Assembly (NCBI GenBank): GCA_027257055.1
Contig: JAPVLO010002557.1
Span: 1-64,000 of the forward strand
Direction: 5' to 3'
Origin: Cephalopachus bancanus
Lineage: Eukaryota; Chordata; Mammalia; Primates; Tarsiidae
DNA: 64,000 nucleotides
In this document: in pieces, positions 34,965 through 47,015 of the stretch
How positions within the stretch are numbered: position 1 is the first letter of the stretch
Layout of the letters: every line of letters starts with the position of its first letter
Program-made: the position numbers and the translations under genes
Notes under the pieces: generated by a model
Databases searched by the model: none
The model's input: the letters and a program-made list of their open reading frames with translations, nothing else
Told to the model about the DNA's origin: nothing

Positions 34965-36189
34965 GGGGCTGACTTTCCCACATGGGCCATCACTTGACAA
35001 GGTCCTTCAGAGTATCTTCTCTCCCAACCACCCTGCCCCTATCCACTCCAGTCAGGCTCAGAGCTCCGAAACTGTCTCCTTCCTTTTCATCACAGAGAGT
35101 TCAAAGGTCACTTCCTCTCCCCTGGGTATTGATCCTTCCTTTTTCTAGTGGCTAATTTCTACTGTGCTTCATATCTCAGCATTATCACCCTCTTGAGGGA
35201 AGCCTTCCCTCACTTCCCAGCTGAGATTAATTCCCTCTCATAAGCTCTCAAGTTTTCATATGTTTGTTAGTCAATAGAATTTAGTAAAGTTGAAATTTTC
35301 CAAATACTTGCTGCTAGGTCTGGAGGGTTCGAAAGGGGTACAGCACTGCTGGAGACAGAGTGCTGGAGGTGTGCCGCTAGTAACCAGAGATTCAAATAAC
35401 ACAAAGATTTGTAACACAAAGAGATGAAAAAAGAAAGGATTTATTTAAAAAGAGATCACTTCCCATATGTGGCCTTCTGGGGTGTGATCTGATGTCATGT
35501 GCCAGATGCAAAGAATTGCACAGAAGTTAGATTTAAAAATTATAGATTATTTAAAAGAAAATTAAAGAGAGAAAGATAAGAGAGAGAGAAGATTCACCTC
35601 CTCAAGGTGGAGGAGGGGCCAAAGCCAGGAAGCATGACAACAGCCACAGCTCAAAGATCACACAGCCACACCAGAGTCTAGCAAGGCAATGGCCGATGGC
35701 TGCTTGTGGTTAGGTCCTTTTAACCATTACCCTTGATGGGGGAAGATCATTAAGGTGATTCGGTGTGGTCTTCTCCATGTCATCATGAAGGGGCAGGCAG
35801 AGCCAGGTACTAATGTCCAGTGATGGACAGCATGCAGATGGGTGGGTTAGTCACATGATTGCTGCCATGGTGGGGTCTGTCTGAGTCACAGAGGTCACAA
35901 AGGACTGATTAGGTTAACTTGGGCCCAGAGGGCTTTTTCTTGCAAGAGACTTAGTAGTCATTTGCAATCCACAAACTCCTTGGTCAAAGGTAGTCCTATT
36001 ATCATTATTATGGCTCGCTCTTTGTCTTGCACCTGGTGGAGATTTGCCAGGGGGGGGAGGATAGGCTGCAGCTTGGCCTGCAGTAGAATGTCTGAATGAT
36101 TTCTAGTGGTTATGCTGAGGCAAAAAGACTAAACTAAGAACAAGCTAAGTTTCTTCTAGATTTCTATACGTAGCTCCTTTCACTTGCCT
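34965..36189. other. Spacer with a second LTR-type repeat
   Basis: About 35540-35700 is homologous to 17140-17310 next to TRBV4. The adjoining 35330-36100 may be more of the same element. No gene. Confidence 0.5.
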
Positions 36190-36340
36190 GATTATTTTTC
36201 TGCCCAACTGGAATTTAAACTCTGTGAGGGCCAAGCCTATGTCTGTTGCATGTACCAGCAGCAGTCCCTGCACACAGGAAGTATCCATTTCACAAAGCAT
36301 GAATAAGTAATTGAATGAGTGAATGATGAGTGGGTGGATG
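36190..36340 (-). repeat. MIR-like SINE remnant
   Basis: Contains 'ctgtgagggccaagcctatg' and a terminal 'aattgaatgagtgaatga' type string, as in reverse-complement MIR copies. Confidence 0.5.
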
Positions 36341-37395
36341 AACCAATAACAGAAACAGTCTAGATCCACTTTGTCCTGGCAGAGATTTAGCATCAACTAC
36401 AAGATATTCTAGTCTTTTGATTTCTGGGCTCGAGTGGATTTTGGAAATTAATGTCTGTCAGAGGTGGGTCAAGGCTTCCTTTTGTGGCTGCAGCCAGACT
36501 TCATCCAGTTGTCTGTTTTTTCCCTTAGGGTCTTTTGCCACAATAAATATAGACAGACCAGATACTTCCAGATCCATTCACAGAGTTTTTGTCAGAACCA
36601 CTTCCACTATCAAAATCCACTAGGTTTCCATCAATAAAACAGATTAAAAGTCTGTTTATATCACTAAAAATATTAAGGAGAGATGCAATTTACAACCGAA
36701 ATTAGGTCTTATATAAATGTGGAAGGAGCAAAGGAAGAGAAGGTCTGGAGGGGAGAAGACAGGAGGATAGAAAGAAAGTCATTACCCAGGACTTTTGGAG
36801 CTCTGGCACAGGGAAGACTAGAGTGGCAGGGACTTGAGAGGATCGGTGCATGTCAGGCCACCCAGTGGGACCTTGTACAGGGAGGAGAGAAATCTATGGA
36901 AACTCCTGTGGTGCAAGCCTCTGTGTGGGGCCACCTCTGTGTGTCCATTGCCGAGTAACTGGAGGCAGCCTGACTACTGTGACCAACAATTGGGAAGATA
37001 AACTAGATGAGGAGTACAAAACAGACAGGTCTCCCTTGGTCTGGTGGCCACATCTGTATCCATGGTTCACTGCCTCTCACTGATTAATTAAAGCCACCTT
37101 GCAAGCATGGTGGTGACTGTTTTACTTTTACCTTCCAAATTTCATGCAGAAGTCTCTTTGGACAATGCTAGCACAGAACCATAAAGGTACAACATTCTGA
37201 GAAGAGTGGTTTCTTACCTTCCTTAAGTTGACTTAACACAATCTAGCAGAGAATGGATTCTCTGAGATTGAAACATCTGGTCACACACCTGTCTCCACCT
37301 GCCATTGTCTCCTGGCTTCTCTTCTGGGGATACCTTTGCTGTCCAAGTAAATGGATGTTTCTGCCTGGATGTCTCTGCCTGTATTGTAACTATTC
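36341..37395. other. Unassigned spacer
   Basis: No gene, V relic or clear repeat; open frames at 36.4-37.1 kb have no family features. Confidence 0.4.
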
Positions 37396-37690
37396 TTTCT
37401 TTTTTTTTTTTTTGAGCTGGAGTCTCACTCTGTCACCCAGACTGGAGTGCAATGGCTGCTCCCGGTCACTGCAGCCTTGACCTGATTGGCCCCGGGGATC
37501 CTTCTGCCTCAGCCTTCCAAGTAGCTGGAACTGCAGGTGCGCCCTACGACACCCAGCTAATTTTTTGATTTATTGTAGAGATGAGGTTCCTCCAAGTGCC
37601 TAGGCGAGTCTCAAACCCGCAGGCTCAGGAAGTCCACTCACCTCAGCCTCCCAAAGCGTGGGATTACAGGTTGAGCACCGAGCCCAGTTT
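37396..37690 (-). mobile_element. Alu dimer, reverse, lineage-specific type
   Basis: Begins with a poly-T tract and 'gagtctcactctgtcaccca', and includes 'gatttattgtagagatgagg' followed by 'ctcaaacccgcaggctcagg'. The CCCGCGGG/CAGG-type left arm is shared with the Alus at 45.9, 48.0 and 52.7 kb and is unlike standard human Alu left arms. Confidence 0.85.
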
Positions 37691-39774
37691 CTAAATTTTC
37701 TTTAAGACTGTGGCTTCAGTCTCCCTCCTACCCAGAGGCAGAATTCTGCTTTCTGTCTCTATCTCCTTTTTCCTGAACTTCTGTCCTGCTGGGACTCCAA
37801 GGACATCAAGGATCCCTCATCAGAGTGAAGGGACATGTGGAAGCAGTAGGAGGAAATCTCATCTCTAGCTGCCTACCTAGACCCAGTCCTATTATACTGA
37901 AAACAAGTTCTCTGACCTCCCTTTGGGCTTAACAGTATGAGAAATGTGCTTCATAGATTAATAGCTGATTAGCTCCGTGATCTGATGACAAATCCAGAGT
38001 AAAATCCTCAGAGCTGAAGGAATACTCCTGCATTTCTGTGCAGGAGAATGCAGTGTTGTAGAGAAGCCTTCTCATCTATGTAGACCCGGACCCAAACAAG
38101 AAAAGCAGAGCGGGATAAAGAGCTCAAAACATATTTAAGAAGACTAAAGGTCAATTTCCTAGGAGGATCCTTCTACTGTCCATATTCAGTTTCTAGTAAG
38201 ACAGGCCTGACAACTCTTCCCCACAAATCAGCTGAGTACTCAGCATATCACAGGTTCCAGCATTTTCTATCGACAGAGCAAATAATTCAGATACCAGATT
38301 TTTTTCTGCAACACATAGACCAAACTCCAGAAATTTTGTCTTGACAGCAAAAGCTCTGTCTTCTCCTCTCTAGGTTTAACCAGGAATTTTTCATTCATGA
38401 TTAATAGGAGCTCTTATTCTACTTAAAGGAGAAATATGATTTCAAAGAATAAAGTATTTATTTTACTTTGAATAAATTGTAACTGCATAGCAAACTGAGT
38501 GTATTCTCATTGCAATAGTATTAACGTGGTCAATGGTAGAATGAATCTTAGATGCTGGGACTCTGAGTACTAGTGACTTTCATCTTTTAGTTCCCCATTA
38601 CTCAGCTCAGGATCCAGAATACCAGAGTCAAAGAGTCTCTCTGGGCCTGAGATGGTCTGCCAGGGGCTTATAAAAGAGCTTATTGAACTTGCACAGGACC
38701 CTTCACTTGCACAAGACAGTTTGTCAGTATATCAAATTTGAAATTTACATTATGGCATGTTTTTTAACCTGAATGAATGTGAAGTGTACAAATGTAATTC
38801 TGATACCTAGGCTATTGATTTAGGGTTGGGAATAAAAAAAGAAAAATGAGCAGTGTCTATCAAATTGGGAATTGTTATACTGAAACTGTATACTGTACAT
38901 ATTATCTTTCCTTAGAAAAACAGGAACAAAATGCCATGACTTCATAGCCTGATGGGCTCTAAGTTATAGAGGATGTATAATTTAAGGAAAGTGAAAGTCA
39001 GAATTATATTCTAAGCCTACACTTTGGGTGTCCTGAGAACATGTTCTGACCGTAGGAGCTAATAATTCCATGAATGTATTTGGCAGGACAGAGTCCAGCA
39101 GACAATTCTTGGCCCATGCATTTAGGAGTTAGATTGGAGATTGTTAGAAAAAGTGTAAGGTCTTGACATTCTGCACTCTTGGTTCAGATCCCTCCAGGAT
39201 TCAGCATATTAACAAATTTTCTCCTACTGTTTAAAATATAAAAACAAAAATCAATAAGAAAAAGTGAGCAGAAACAATGAACAACTGAAGTGGTTATCCC
39301 CAAAGTGTGAAATCTTGCAGTTATAAAAAAATGAAAGTTAGAAAAGCCATATTTAAATGAATACAGGCAGTAATTGAAACCATAGGTAACATTAAAATAA
39401 TCATCAAATAGATTATCTAGAAATGATTAAGATAATCACAGAAGACAAAATGGAAAGTTAAACAAGATATTAGGTGCTTCTACAGAGATGATTAACAATG
39501 TCAAAGATGGATGTGAAGAAATTACCTAGAATATAACACAGAAAATTAAATGCAAAGTGTGGGAGGGAAAATCGCTAAGGGACAGGAAAGAAAGAAATGG
39601 AGGTCCCCAGTATATTTAAATATATGTAATATTGTATTAGAATTGTTCTTTATTAAACATATAATTGAAGTTTCAGAAAGAGAAAATAAAAAAAATAATA
39701 TGAGGTGATATTGTGTATGATGTCAGCTAAGAATTTTACAGAGGTGTTTACAGACCTAAACCCTCAATTTCTAG
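37691..39774. other. Spacer of block A (matches block B from 38.07 kb)
   Basis: Non-coding. From about 38070 the sequence aligns to 55.4 kb onward ('aatcagctgagtactcagca' beside 'aatcagctgagtacacagga'). Confidence 0.6.
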
Positions 39775-40070
39775 AATCCTGGATGGAACTAGAGTCTATA
39801 ATACTGAGTGACCTCTCACAGAAACAAAGATCTGAGTATCACATGTTCTCACTCATATAGTGGACCTTGATCATCCAACGCACTACCATAAGAAAATGAC
39901 AGTGGTGGGAAACTATGGGGTGGGGGGAGGAGGATGGGACTAATGGTAGTAAACATCTGTCTGGGGACAGGGGGACACCTGTTATCAACAAGGGGGCCTG
40001 AATGAAGCATATTTGTATACCTAACCCTTAACTGTACCCCACAATATCATAAAAAATATTGATTTTAAAA
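39775..40070 (+). mobile_element. L1 3' end
   Basis: 'ggatggaactagagtctata', 'cacatgttctcactcatata' and a 3' 'gtatacctaacccttaactg' string are LINE-1 ORF2/3' UTR landmarks. It is 5'-truncated, forward orientation, and has no close counterpart in block B, so it inserted after the duplication. Confidence 0.8.
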
Positions 40071-40766
40071 GAAATTTCAAGAATCCAAATGAACTTCAAG
40101 ACAAAAAGTCAAGTCATAATGAAATTGGAGAATGTGAATGACAAAGAGGCTTTTAAAAGAAGTCGAAAGAAAAAGATAAACATCTCCCAGTGGAATACAC
40201 TGAAAGGAACAGCAATAGGCAAGACAGGGGCTTAAAAATAATCATTAAGTCAGAACCAGAGTCGTCATTCATTAAGGGTTGATGGACAAATGCTTTTAGG
40301 TGGGGAAGAGAAAAAAAGTGAGTTTGCCACCAAGGTATCTATTCTGAATTATAATTAACAAAGATAGGAAATTATTCCAGGAAAAGGCATGCGATGCAGC
40401 ATGTGAGAGAACCATTTAATGTGACATCCCATTGAGCACATGTGATTGAAAGGATGAGCAGGCTGGGGCATGAGTAGGGAGGCCACAGGAGATCATCACC
40501 TCAGAAAGACAATGGGCTAACCCTTCTTGACTTGGGTTGGAGGTGCTGAACATTCCAGTGAACATTCCAGGTAGACAGAGGATCGACTGTGGGAGGAGAA
40601 GATAAACTCAGAGATGTAGCCTCTGAGTCCAGAGAGCACCAGTGCTGAACATGATGACTCATGCATTGATTTTATTAGAAAGGAATTAATAGTTATTGAA
40701 ATCAGTCATCCAAGTGTGTCCAAATATAAATCCAGTGTCCCTGAGGTCATGCAGATTGAGAGAGGA

Positions 40767-40776
40767 AGTGATGTCA
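40767..40776 (+). promoter_or_regulatory. TRBV promoter decamer (CRE-like), consensus
   Basis: AGTGATGTCA, followed by CCATGG, is an exact match to the consensus, 100 bp upstream of the TRBV7-like ATG. Confidence 0.85.
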
Positions 40777-40875
40777 CCATGGGAACTGCCATGTGGGGAC
40801 AAGGTTGTCTCTCCCCCTCTGTTCCTGTTCACAAGGAACCCGATCTGAGGAACCTGTTCTTGCCTGGACCTTGCC

Positions 40876-40988
40876 ATGTGTACCAGCCTTCTCTGCTGGG
40901 TGGCCTTCCTTCTCCTGGGACCAGGCGAGTCCTCAGGACACCAAATAGTCTCATTGCATGCCTATGTGTGGGCATGTGTGCCCTTGTG

Positions 40989-41048
<60 letters not shown>

Positions 41049-41391
41049 TAATTATAGCTGTTCTCGTTCTCTTCTCAACTCCTCTCTCCATAGGTCACAC
41101 AGGTGCTGGAGTCTCCCAGGATCCCAAACACAAGATTACAGAGAGGGGACAGGATGTAGAGCTCAGGTGTGATCCAAGTTCTGGTCATGTATCCCTTTAT
41201 TGGTACCGACAGACCCTGGGGCAAGGCCTGGAGTTTCTGATTTACTTCCAAAATAAGGATGCAGTAGACACATCGGGGTTGCCTAATGATCGGTTCTCTG
41301 CTGAGAGGCCCGAGGGATCCTCCTCCAGTCTGAAGATTCAGCACACAGAGAAGGGGGACTCGGCCGTGTATCTCTGTGCCAGCAGCATAGC
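40876..41391 (+). CDS. TRBV7-like T-cell receptor beta V segment
   Basis: Leader exon 40876-40924 encodes [17 protein letters not shown]. The intron donor is GCGAGT, a non-canonical GC donor, and the 169-bp intron is largely a (GT)n run before the TAG acceptor. V exon 41094-41391 encodes [26 protein letters not shown] (first Cys), [21 protein letters not shown] (Trp), [20 protein letters not shown], and [14 protein letters not shown] (second Cys). It matches human TRBV7 family members throughout ([20 protein letters not shown]). There is no stop or frameshift. The exact consensus promoter decamer and RSS are in place. Expression depends on the GC donor, which is weaker than GT but known to work in some introns. 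Confidence 0.92.
40995..41048 (+). repeat. (GT)n microsatellite inside the TRBV7 leader intron
   Basis: A near-pure GT run that makes up about a third of the intron. It ends about 45 bp before the acceptor. Confidence 0.97.
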
Positions 41392-41430
41392 CACAGCGTG
41401 CCACAGTCACTTCCTTCCTGCTCACAAAAC
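41392..41430 (+). other. 23-RSS of TRBV7-like segment
   Basis: Heptamer CACAGCG at 41392-41398, a 23-base spacer, and nonamer TCACAAAAC at 41422-41430. Confidence 0.88.
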
Positions 41431-43794
41431 TCATCCTTTTTTTTTCTTGCAGCTCTTAGAGACCTTTAACCAAGGACTGACTATGCTCTTCACGGCCCGG
41501 AAGACAGAGGGTGATTTGAACCTCATCTGTCAACTGGGTAGAAAGAGACCACAGATTCATTCCTGAAACACAGTGGTTGTAAAAGCGGGTAGTGGAAACT
41601 AGCCACTGGGCTCTATGAGTCCTCAAAGCCAGCTCAACACACCAAGGCAAGGACTTAGCCTTGGTCTTCAGAGCTGGACAGGCAAACTTCTGTAGAACTT
41701 GGAGGCTGCTGCCCACACACAGATGCTGAAGTCATGGGCAGCATCTGGTACCTGGAAGGTCTGAGGCTCTGTCATCAGGCACATTCTTTCATCTGAAGCC
41801 ACTTCTGTCCCTGTCACATTGAAAGTTTTCTACAACATAATGTCAAGCCTGCCTTCCTATCTGAAGTAAAGTTTCTTTTGTGGCAGTTACTTGATAAACA
41901 CAATGATGACGATAAGCCTTCATTCCTGTGCCTGGTTTAAGCAACTTGTTTATTTGTTTCCATTTGCCCCATTCCTATTCTGATGGACTGAATCTGTGTT
42001 CCCCAACAAATGATCAAATCGAACATATGCACTACCTCAAATATATATCCTTTTCTGTGGTGAGAATATCTAAAATGTGTTCTCTTAGTAATTTTCAAGA
42101 ACACAATACGTTGTTATTAAACCATAGTCATTTTTTTGTTGTACAATAGATCTCTTGAATCAATCCTCCTAATTAAGCAAAGTTTTCCATTCTTTGAACA
42201 TCAGCATCTCCCCAGCACTCCCTCTCTGTCTCATCCTGTCTATCTGTGGTAATTGCTGCTCTAGTCCATTGATTTGAAATAATTTACCTGCAGTCTTTAA
42301 CTCAAGAAGACGGTGGTATATTCTTGATAATAATGCTTCTATTACATTTTATTCGTTATTTTATATATTATTTGTTATAAATATGAATAATTGTTTTTCA
42401 ATAAGATCATTCCCTCTGTGGGTTAAACTACAATTCATACATATTTATAATGTCAAGCCCTTGTCAAAGTTAGTATGATTATATACCATGGGTTTCTAAG
42501 AGTCCTCAAAGACAGCCCACTGCTGCAAGATTAAGCTTGAAAGTCCCAAGTCTGGCCACAATAGAGGAGGTCATAGGCCTATGTAGCTAGGACGGGAATC
42601 ACAGTGCCCCCAAATCCACTTGTCAGAAATTGTGGGAGTTCAAATAGCACATTTCTTTCCCAGAGAATGATAGTTTTTGGCAGGAAGTTGTTCTGGGGAT
42701 ATTTTTTTGTGTGTCACCATCAAATCATTCTGTGCTCAGATTCCTTGTGTCTCCTGGAAACGAGTAAGGCCAGGGGCACAGATGGTAATCCTCTGTTCTT
42801 GGAATGCCATTCCAAGTACTTCTTTCTAAGACCATGTCTTCAACTTTAGCCACTTCATCCACATGCCCCCTGGGTCTCCTGGTCCTCATAGTGGGACAAC
42901 CTCTGACACTTAGGCTTGAACAGAACTCTGGCCTCAGTTGTAAATACTGGTGCTTAGGGAAGATGTAACAAAGGAAAGCAAGGGTTCTCATTTATACTGA
43001 GAATAAACTTATGAAAGCAGCAAAGAGAAAAACTTTGCTAATGTACAAGTCAGAAAGAAGAGTCCTTGCTCTAATGACATTGTCCCATCTTCTCTAGGTA
43101 AACCAGAGGAACACTCCAAGGAAATTATTTTAAGGACAAGGCAAGGAGCTAGCAAATCCACCTGCATAACTCTTTTCTCTGTGATCTCATCAGCTTCAGA
43201 GGACTCAGCAATCCTTTCTCTGCAGAAATATCCATTTGTCCTCTCCAAGACCCACGATCACTGCCTCTGACCCTATCAAAAAATAATGGGCTGTGCTATC
43301 ATTGCTGGTTCCTTATTTTTAGGGGGTTAGGTATTAAGCTTTGAAGGACATGGAAAGCTTATCTCCTGAGTCTGGGGATATTCTAAAACCAACTGGTGTG
43401 ACTCACGAGAGAAAAGTAGGCAAATACTTCTCAAAACTGTGTTCAGTGAAGCCATGGTGCCAGCTTGAAAACAGCCGTGGTGGGTATGTTGACACTATGG
43501 CATCTGGTAAATACCAGTAGGTATTTCTTTGACTCCAGACATTCAATTTACCAGCACATCACTAGAGTGTTCTCCCTGTTAGTTCAAGCCTTGTGGGGCC
43601 AAGAGAGCTCAGAATCAACTTCCTCTCTGCTCCTTCTCCTAGAATCCACCATCTCAAAGGCCCTTAACTGAACCTATTTTATCTAACCTCCATGTTCCCT
43701 GGCTCTGTGGTCTGTGTCTCCCATGAGCGTGCCAGTCTTGGACAGTGACAAACTTAGCTAAAGACAACACTGAACCAGGTATTTAGTTACAAAT
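41431..43794. other. Spacer 3' of TRBV7
   Basis: No intact gene. At about 42735-42766 a string ending 'ccttgtgtctcctggaaacg' followed by GTAAGG resembles a V leader 3' end and donor. It may be the displaced leader of the relic at 43.8 kb, about 1 kb away. Confidence 0.4.
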
Positions 43795-44060
43795 TATATT
43801 TCTTGAATGGAATATACAGATACTGGAGTCCCTAGTCACAGAGATGGGACAAGCAGCTGCTCTGGGCTGGGTTTCAATGTACAGCAAAGATGTTCTGTGG
43901 TGTTGACAGACCCTGGGGCAAGGACTAATGTGCTTTGGAAACCAGGCAGCCCCAGACCAGGTAGAAATGACCCTGGATCACACTGAGGTGTCTGAAGGAT
44001 CACACACGTATCCTCCTCTTCAAGATATGATACTGTACCTCTTAATCTCAGTTCCTGGAG
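43795..44060 (+). pseudogene. V-exon relic (TRBV7/8-like)
   Basis: The frame starting near 43813 reads IQILESLVTEMGQAAALGW, VSMYSKDVLWC, stop, QTLGQGLMCFGNQAAPDQ. VTEMGQ, the conserved Trp and QTLGQGL match the TRBV7/11/12 clade. The first Cys is lost, the Arg of WYRQ is a stop, and FR3 with the second Cys is unrecognisable (SEGSHTYPPLQDMILYL). No RSS or nearby leader was found. By position just 3' of TRBV7 it could correspond to human TRBV8 pseudogenes; this is inference only. Confidence 0.6.
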
Positions 44061-45227
44061 GATGGCCACCACTCCTAGAGCAACAACTGCCCTGGGACAC
44101 AATTGCCAGGCTCCTTCTTCCCAAGTTACCCACAGACTCCAGCAGGACTTTCCTGCCCAGGTGCAGCACATGGGTGTGGCTCTGTCAGTCTCTCAGGTAA
44201 AGGAGATCATAGAATAATTTCTGTTTAGGAGGGTTTGGATCTTGAACTCTTTTCAAATATTTGACAAAATTTTCATTTTTTTTTTTTTTGTCTTTCTGTA
44301 TTCTCACCAATGAGGAGAGCAAATCTTTTGTGGTTGTATGGCTTCTGGAACTTGGGGAGGTTTTGTGTTTAAATTACATCAAGAAATCATTTCAATTATA
44401 CATCTTTCTGTTCAGATATAGCCCAAGGATGTGAAAGAAACAGCAATAATTTTAAAAGCAAACACTTTGCACATTTTATGAGGAAGGTGCTGTTTAAAGT
44501 CTGTTGCTCACAGTAGACTTTAGTTGAATGAAAAGCCACAGAATTAGAGGACATATGATCAGGTTGTGAGAGTGGCCTGTGCCAATTAAAGAGGAATTTC
44601 CAGGGAATGAAGGATTACTTCTCCTTTAGGGTGTGCTCAACAAGGAGGGGGTGTGCAAGGGGTGTGCATTGGTCCTTGGGAACTTGAGGAGGAGCGAATG
44701 CCAGGACACTCTAACAGTAGTGGAGTGAGGGCTATAAGATAAAATCTTCAGAAAGGAAATAGTCCATGTGGTTGTCACAGATGACAGTAGAAAGAAAGTA
44801 ATACAGCCATAGTCTCCAGTAAATTCTGCCGATAACAATTTTCCATCAGTGTGTCCTTATCTCCTCGCATTCTTTGGTGCTTCCAGATCATCTCTTTCTT
44901 CCCTGCTGCTCAGATCAGCAAATGTGCAGTGTAGGAGGGGAGACCAAAAAAACTAGAATTAAGTGTTCTAGGAACTCTTCGACATCAGCGTACCAGCTAG
45001 TGTTGTTGTGAGAGGCTGTGTTCAGCTTCAGTGAATTTTTTCTTTTCTTTTCTTTTTTTAGATTCCTTCGATGTGTTTGTCTGTTTCATGATGAGTAATT
45101 TGCAAATGCACCGGCCTATGTCACACTGAGGGTTCAGCAGTTTTGACCCAAAACAGTATGACTCTCATACTCTACCCTCCCTATTACCCGATTTCATCCT
45201 GAGCAACGTTTTTTGTTTTGTTTTTTC
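44061..45227. other. Unassigned spacer
   Basis: No gene or clear repeat. Open frames near 44.6-44.8 kb are not recognised. Confidence 0.4.
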
Positions 45228-45450
45228 CAGAATGTTTTGCTGATGTGGAAGAGGTGAAACATAAAAATGGCAGAAACACTAAAAGATATCAATATCAATG
45301 TGTTCAAAAACTGTTTTGAACAGTGCAAAAAGCGTCTCAATATGTGTTTTGCATCAAATAGAGAATATTTGAAAGTGACTGAAGTTTCAACAAGTAAGAA
45401 TAAATACACAATTTTTTAATAAATAAATTCTACTTTTTGGGGTCCCCCTT
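45228..45450 (+). mobile_element. Tc1/mariner-type DNA transposon remnant
   Basis: The plus-strand frame around 45271 reads ETLKDINI, then FKNCFEQCKKRLNMC and ASNREYLKV, resembling the C-terminal part of mariner-family transposases. It is followed by a TTTTTGGGGTCCCCC string such as ends some mariner copies. Only the 3' end survives. Confidence 0.5.
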
Positions 45451-45599
45451 TAAAGCCATTATCATCCTGTGTAGAAGGCCCTTTGCTGATCTTGCTTCAT
45501 TCAGCCTTTTTTCTCATCTACTGCTCCCTTCTCCATTGGATAGTGCCTTATAAGATATCCTATTTTTTATATTTCAGTTTTATTTTTATTAATACATTT

Positions 45600-45740
45600 T
45601 TTCCCTTTTTTGCTTTATTGTAGAGATGAGGTCTCATCAAGTTGCCCAGACTGGTCTTGAACCCGTGGACTCAGGCAATTCTCTCACCTCGGCCTCCCAA
45701 AGTGCTGAGATTATAGGCATGAGCCACTGCACCCGGCCTA
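45600..45740 (-). mobile_element. Alu left-monomer remnant, reverse
   Basis: 'gtagagatgaggtctcatca' to 'gagccactgcacccggcc' spans one Alu arm only. Confidence 0.75.
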
Positions 45741-45905
45741 TTAATACACATTTTTTAACTCACCTTTTGTTGATTTATATTTTTAAGATAATATTGTCAT
45801 TTTGGGCAGACATTTTTTTCGTATTTAGTAATATGGATAAAATGATAAAATAATCTCTCTGCAATTCAATATCTGTATTTTTTTTCTATTTTAGATTAAA
45901 TATCG

Positions 45906-46215
45906 TTTCCTTCTTTTTTTTTTTTTTTTTTTTTTTTAGTTGGAGTCTCACTCCGTCGCCCAGACCGGAGTGCAGTGGCCGCTCCCGGCCACCGCTCGCC
46001 TGCTAGGCTCCGGATCCTTCCACCTCAGCCTTCCTAGTAGCCGGAATTACAGACGCACGCTACCACTCCCGGCTGATTTTTGATTTATTGTAGATATGAG
46101 GTCTCGCTGCCCAGGCGGGTCTCGAACCTGCAGGCTCAGGCAATCCACTCACATCAGCCTCCCAAAGGCACAGGATTGCAGGCTGAGCCACCAAGCCCGG
46201 TACCATTTCCTTCTT
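45906..46215 (-). mobile_element. Alu dimer, reverse, lineage-specific type, with target duplication
   Basis: Poly-T start, 'gagtctcactccgtcgccca', and the CCGGCTGA/CTCGCTGCCCAGGCGGG arm shared with other copies here. Flanked by TTTCCTTCTT at about 45906-45915 and 46206-46215. Confidence 0.85.
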
Positions 46216-46462
46216 AAGAAATGTCAAACTATAACCACAAGTTTGTGATAAGAGTTCTTTATAATGCAGGTAAGATATTAAGCTTGGTAACTCAAAGGAA
46301 TAGTCAGGTTTAGAACTAGTCCTGGGATTATTGTTTAAGGAAGTTGATCATAAAACCTGCGGGATAGTACTTCTGGATTAGTCTCCCAACTGACTATGAA
46401 GACACTTCCCAGTGTCCCTTGATACACTGCAAAAGAAACAATGATGTAACTTCACATATTGG

Positions 46463-46478
46463 CCACAAGATGGGACTG
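46463..46478 (+). promoter_or_regulatory. CTCF-like motif upstream of the 47.0-kb relic
   Basis: CCACAAGATGGGACTG, preceded by TTGG as in the 8570 and 29775 copies, about 550 bp upstream of the V relic leader. Confidence 0.45.
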
Positions 46479-46902
46479 TGGTCTACTGGGATCTAAGTGG
46501 CTCTGGGGAGAGCCCGGGTGAGCAGCGTAGGAGAAAAAGAGTTAAACAAAAATGAGGGCTTGGATTCAATATTTTGCAGATGTTGAAGCAGTTTTCATAT
46601 GTGCTAGGCTCCTACAGCTATGCAAGAGGTGGGAGGTCTCTCTAAACCTCAATGAAACCCACAGTTGATGAATTTTGGCAAGGAAGCCTTGATGTAAGGG
46701 GCAGGTGCAGACAAAGGATCCACTGCCTCAGAAGAACATGGGAAAGAAAGTGGGTATGTCGTGCCCTAAACCCATTGCATCACAGTCATACACCAGCTTC
46801 CCTGCAGGCCCTGCTAAGCAACAGCCTCCATGAGACGGGAGGCAGATCCTGACTGAGTCCACTCAAAAGGGATCTACACCAGGAAGAGTCTGCAGGTGTG
46901 AC

Positions 46903-46912
46903 AGTGATATCA
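46903..46912 (+). promoter_or_regulatory. TRBV promoter decamer (CRE-like)
   Basis: AGTGATATCA followed by CAGG, about 105 bp upstream of the relic leader; one base from the consensus. Confidence 0.7.
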
Positions 46913-47015
46913 CAGGCCCACTTGCTTGTCAACCAGAGAGCAGTCTCAGAGCCACAGCTCACAGTCCTGAGGATCACAGCAATTAGCTGGGAAAGTCTCC
47001 TCCTCACTCTGATCC

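Larger units (their letters stand above)
26850..40300 (+). repeat. Duplication block A (TRBV5 unit, with extra spacer)
   Basis: This block is homologous along its length to 50560-57290. Matching points include the TRBV5-like genes, 28.1-28.4 with 51.7-52.0 kb, 29.6-30.2 with 53.2-53.8 kb, 30.3-31.1 with 54.45-55.4 kb, and 38.07-40.3 with 55.4-57.3 kb. Block A has an extra stretch of about 7 kb (31.09-38.07) and lacks the TRBV9-like gene. Divergence is substantial and indels are frequent, so the duplication is old. Confidence 0.8.

Noticed and set aside
41075..41434. Minus-strand open frame across the TRBV7 V exon
   Set aside because: Antisense shadow of the V exon.
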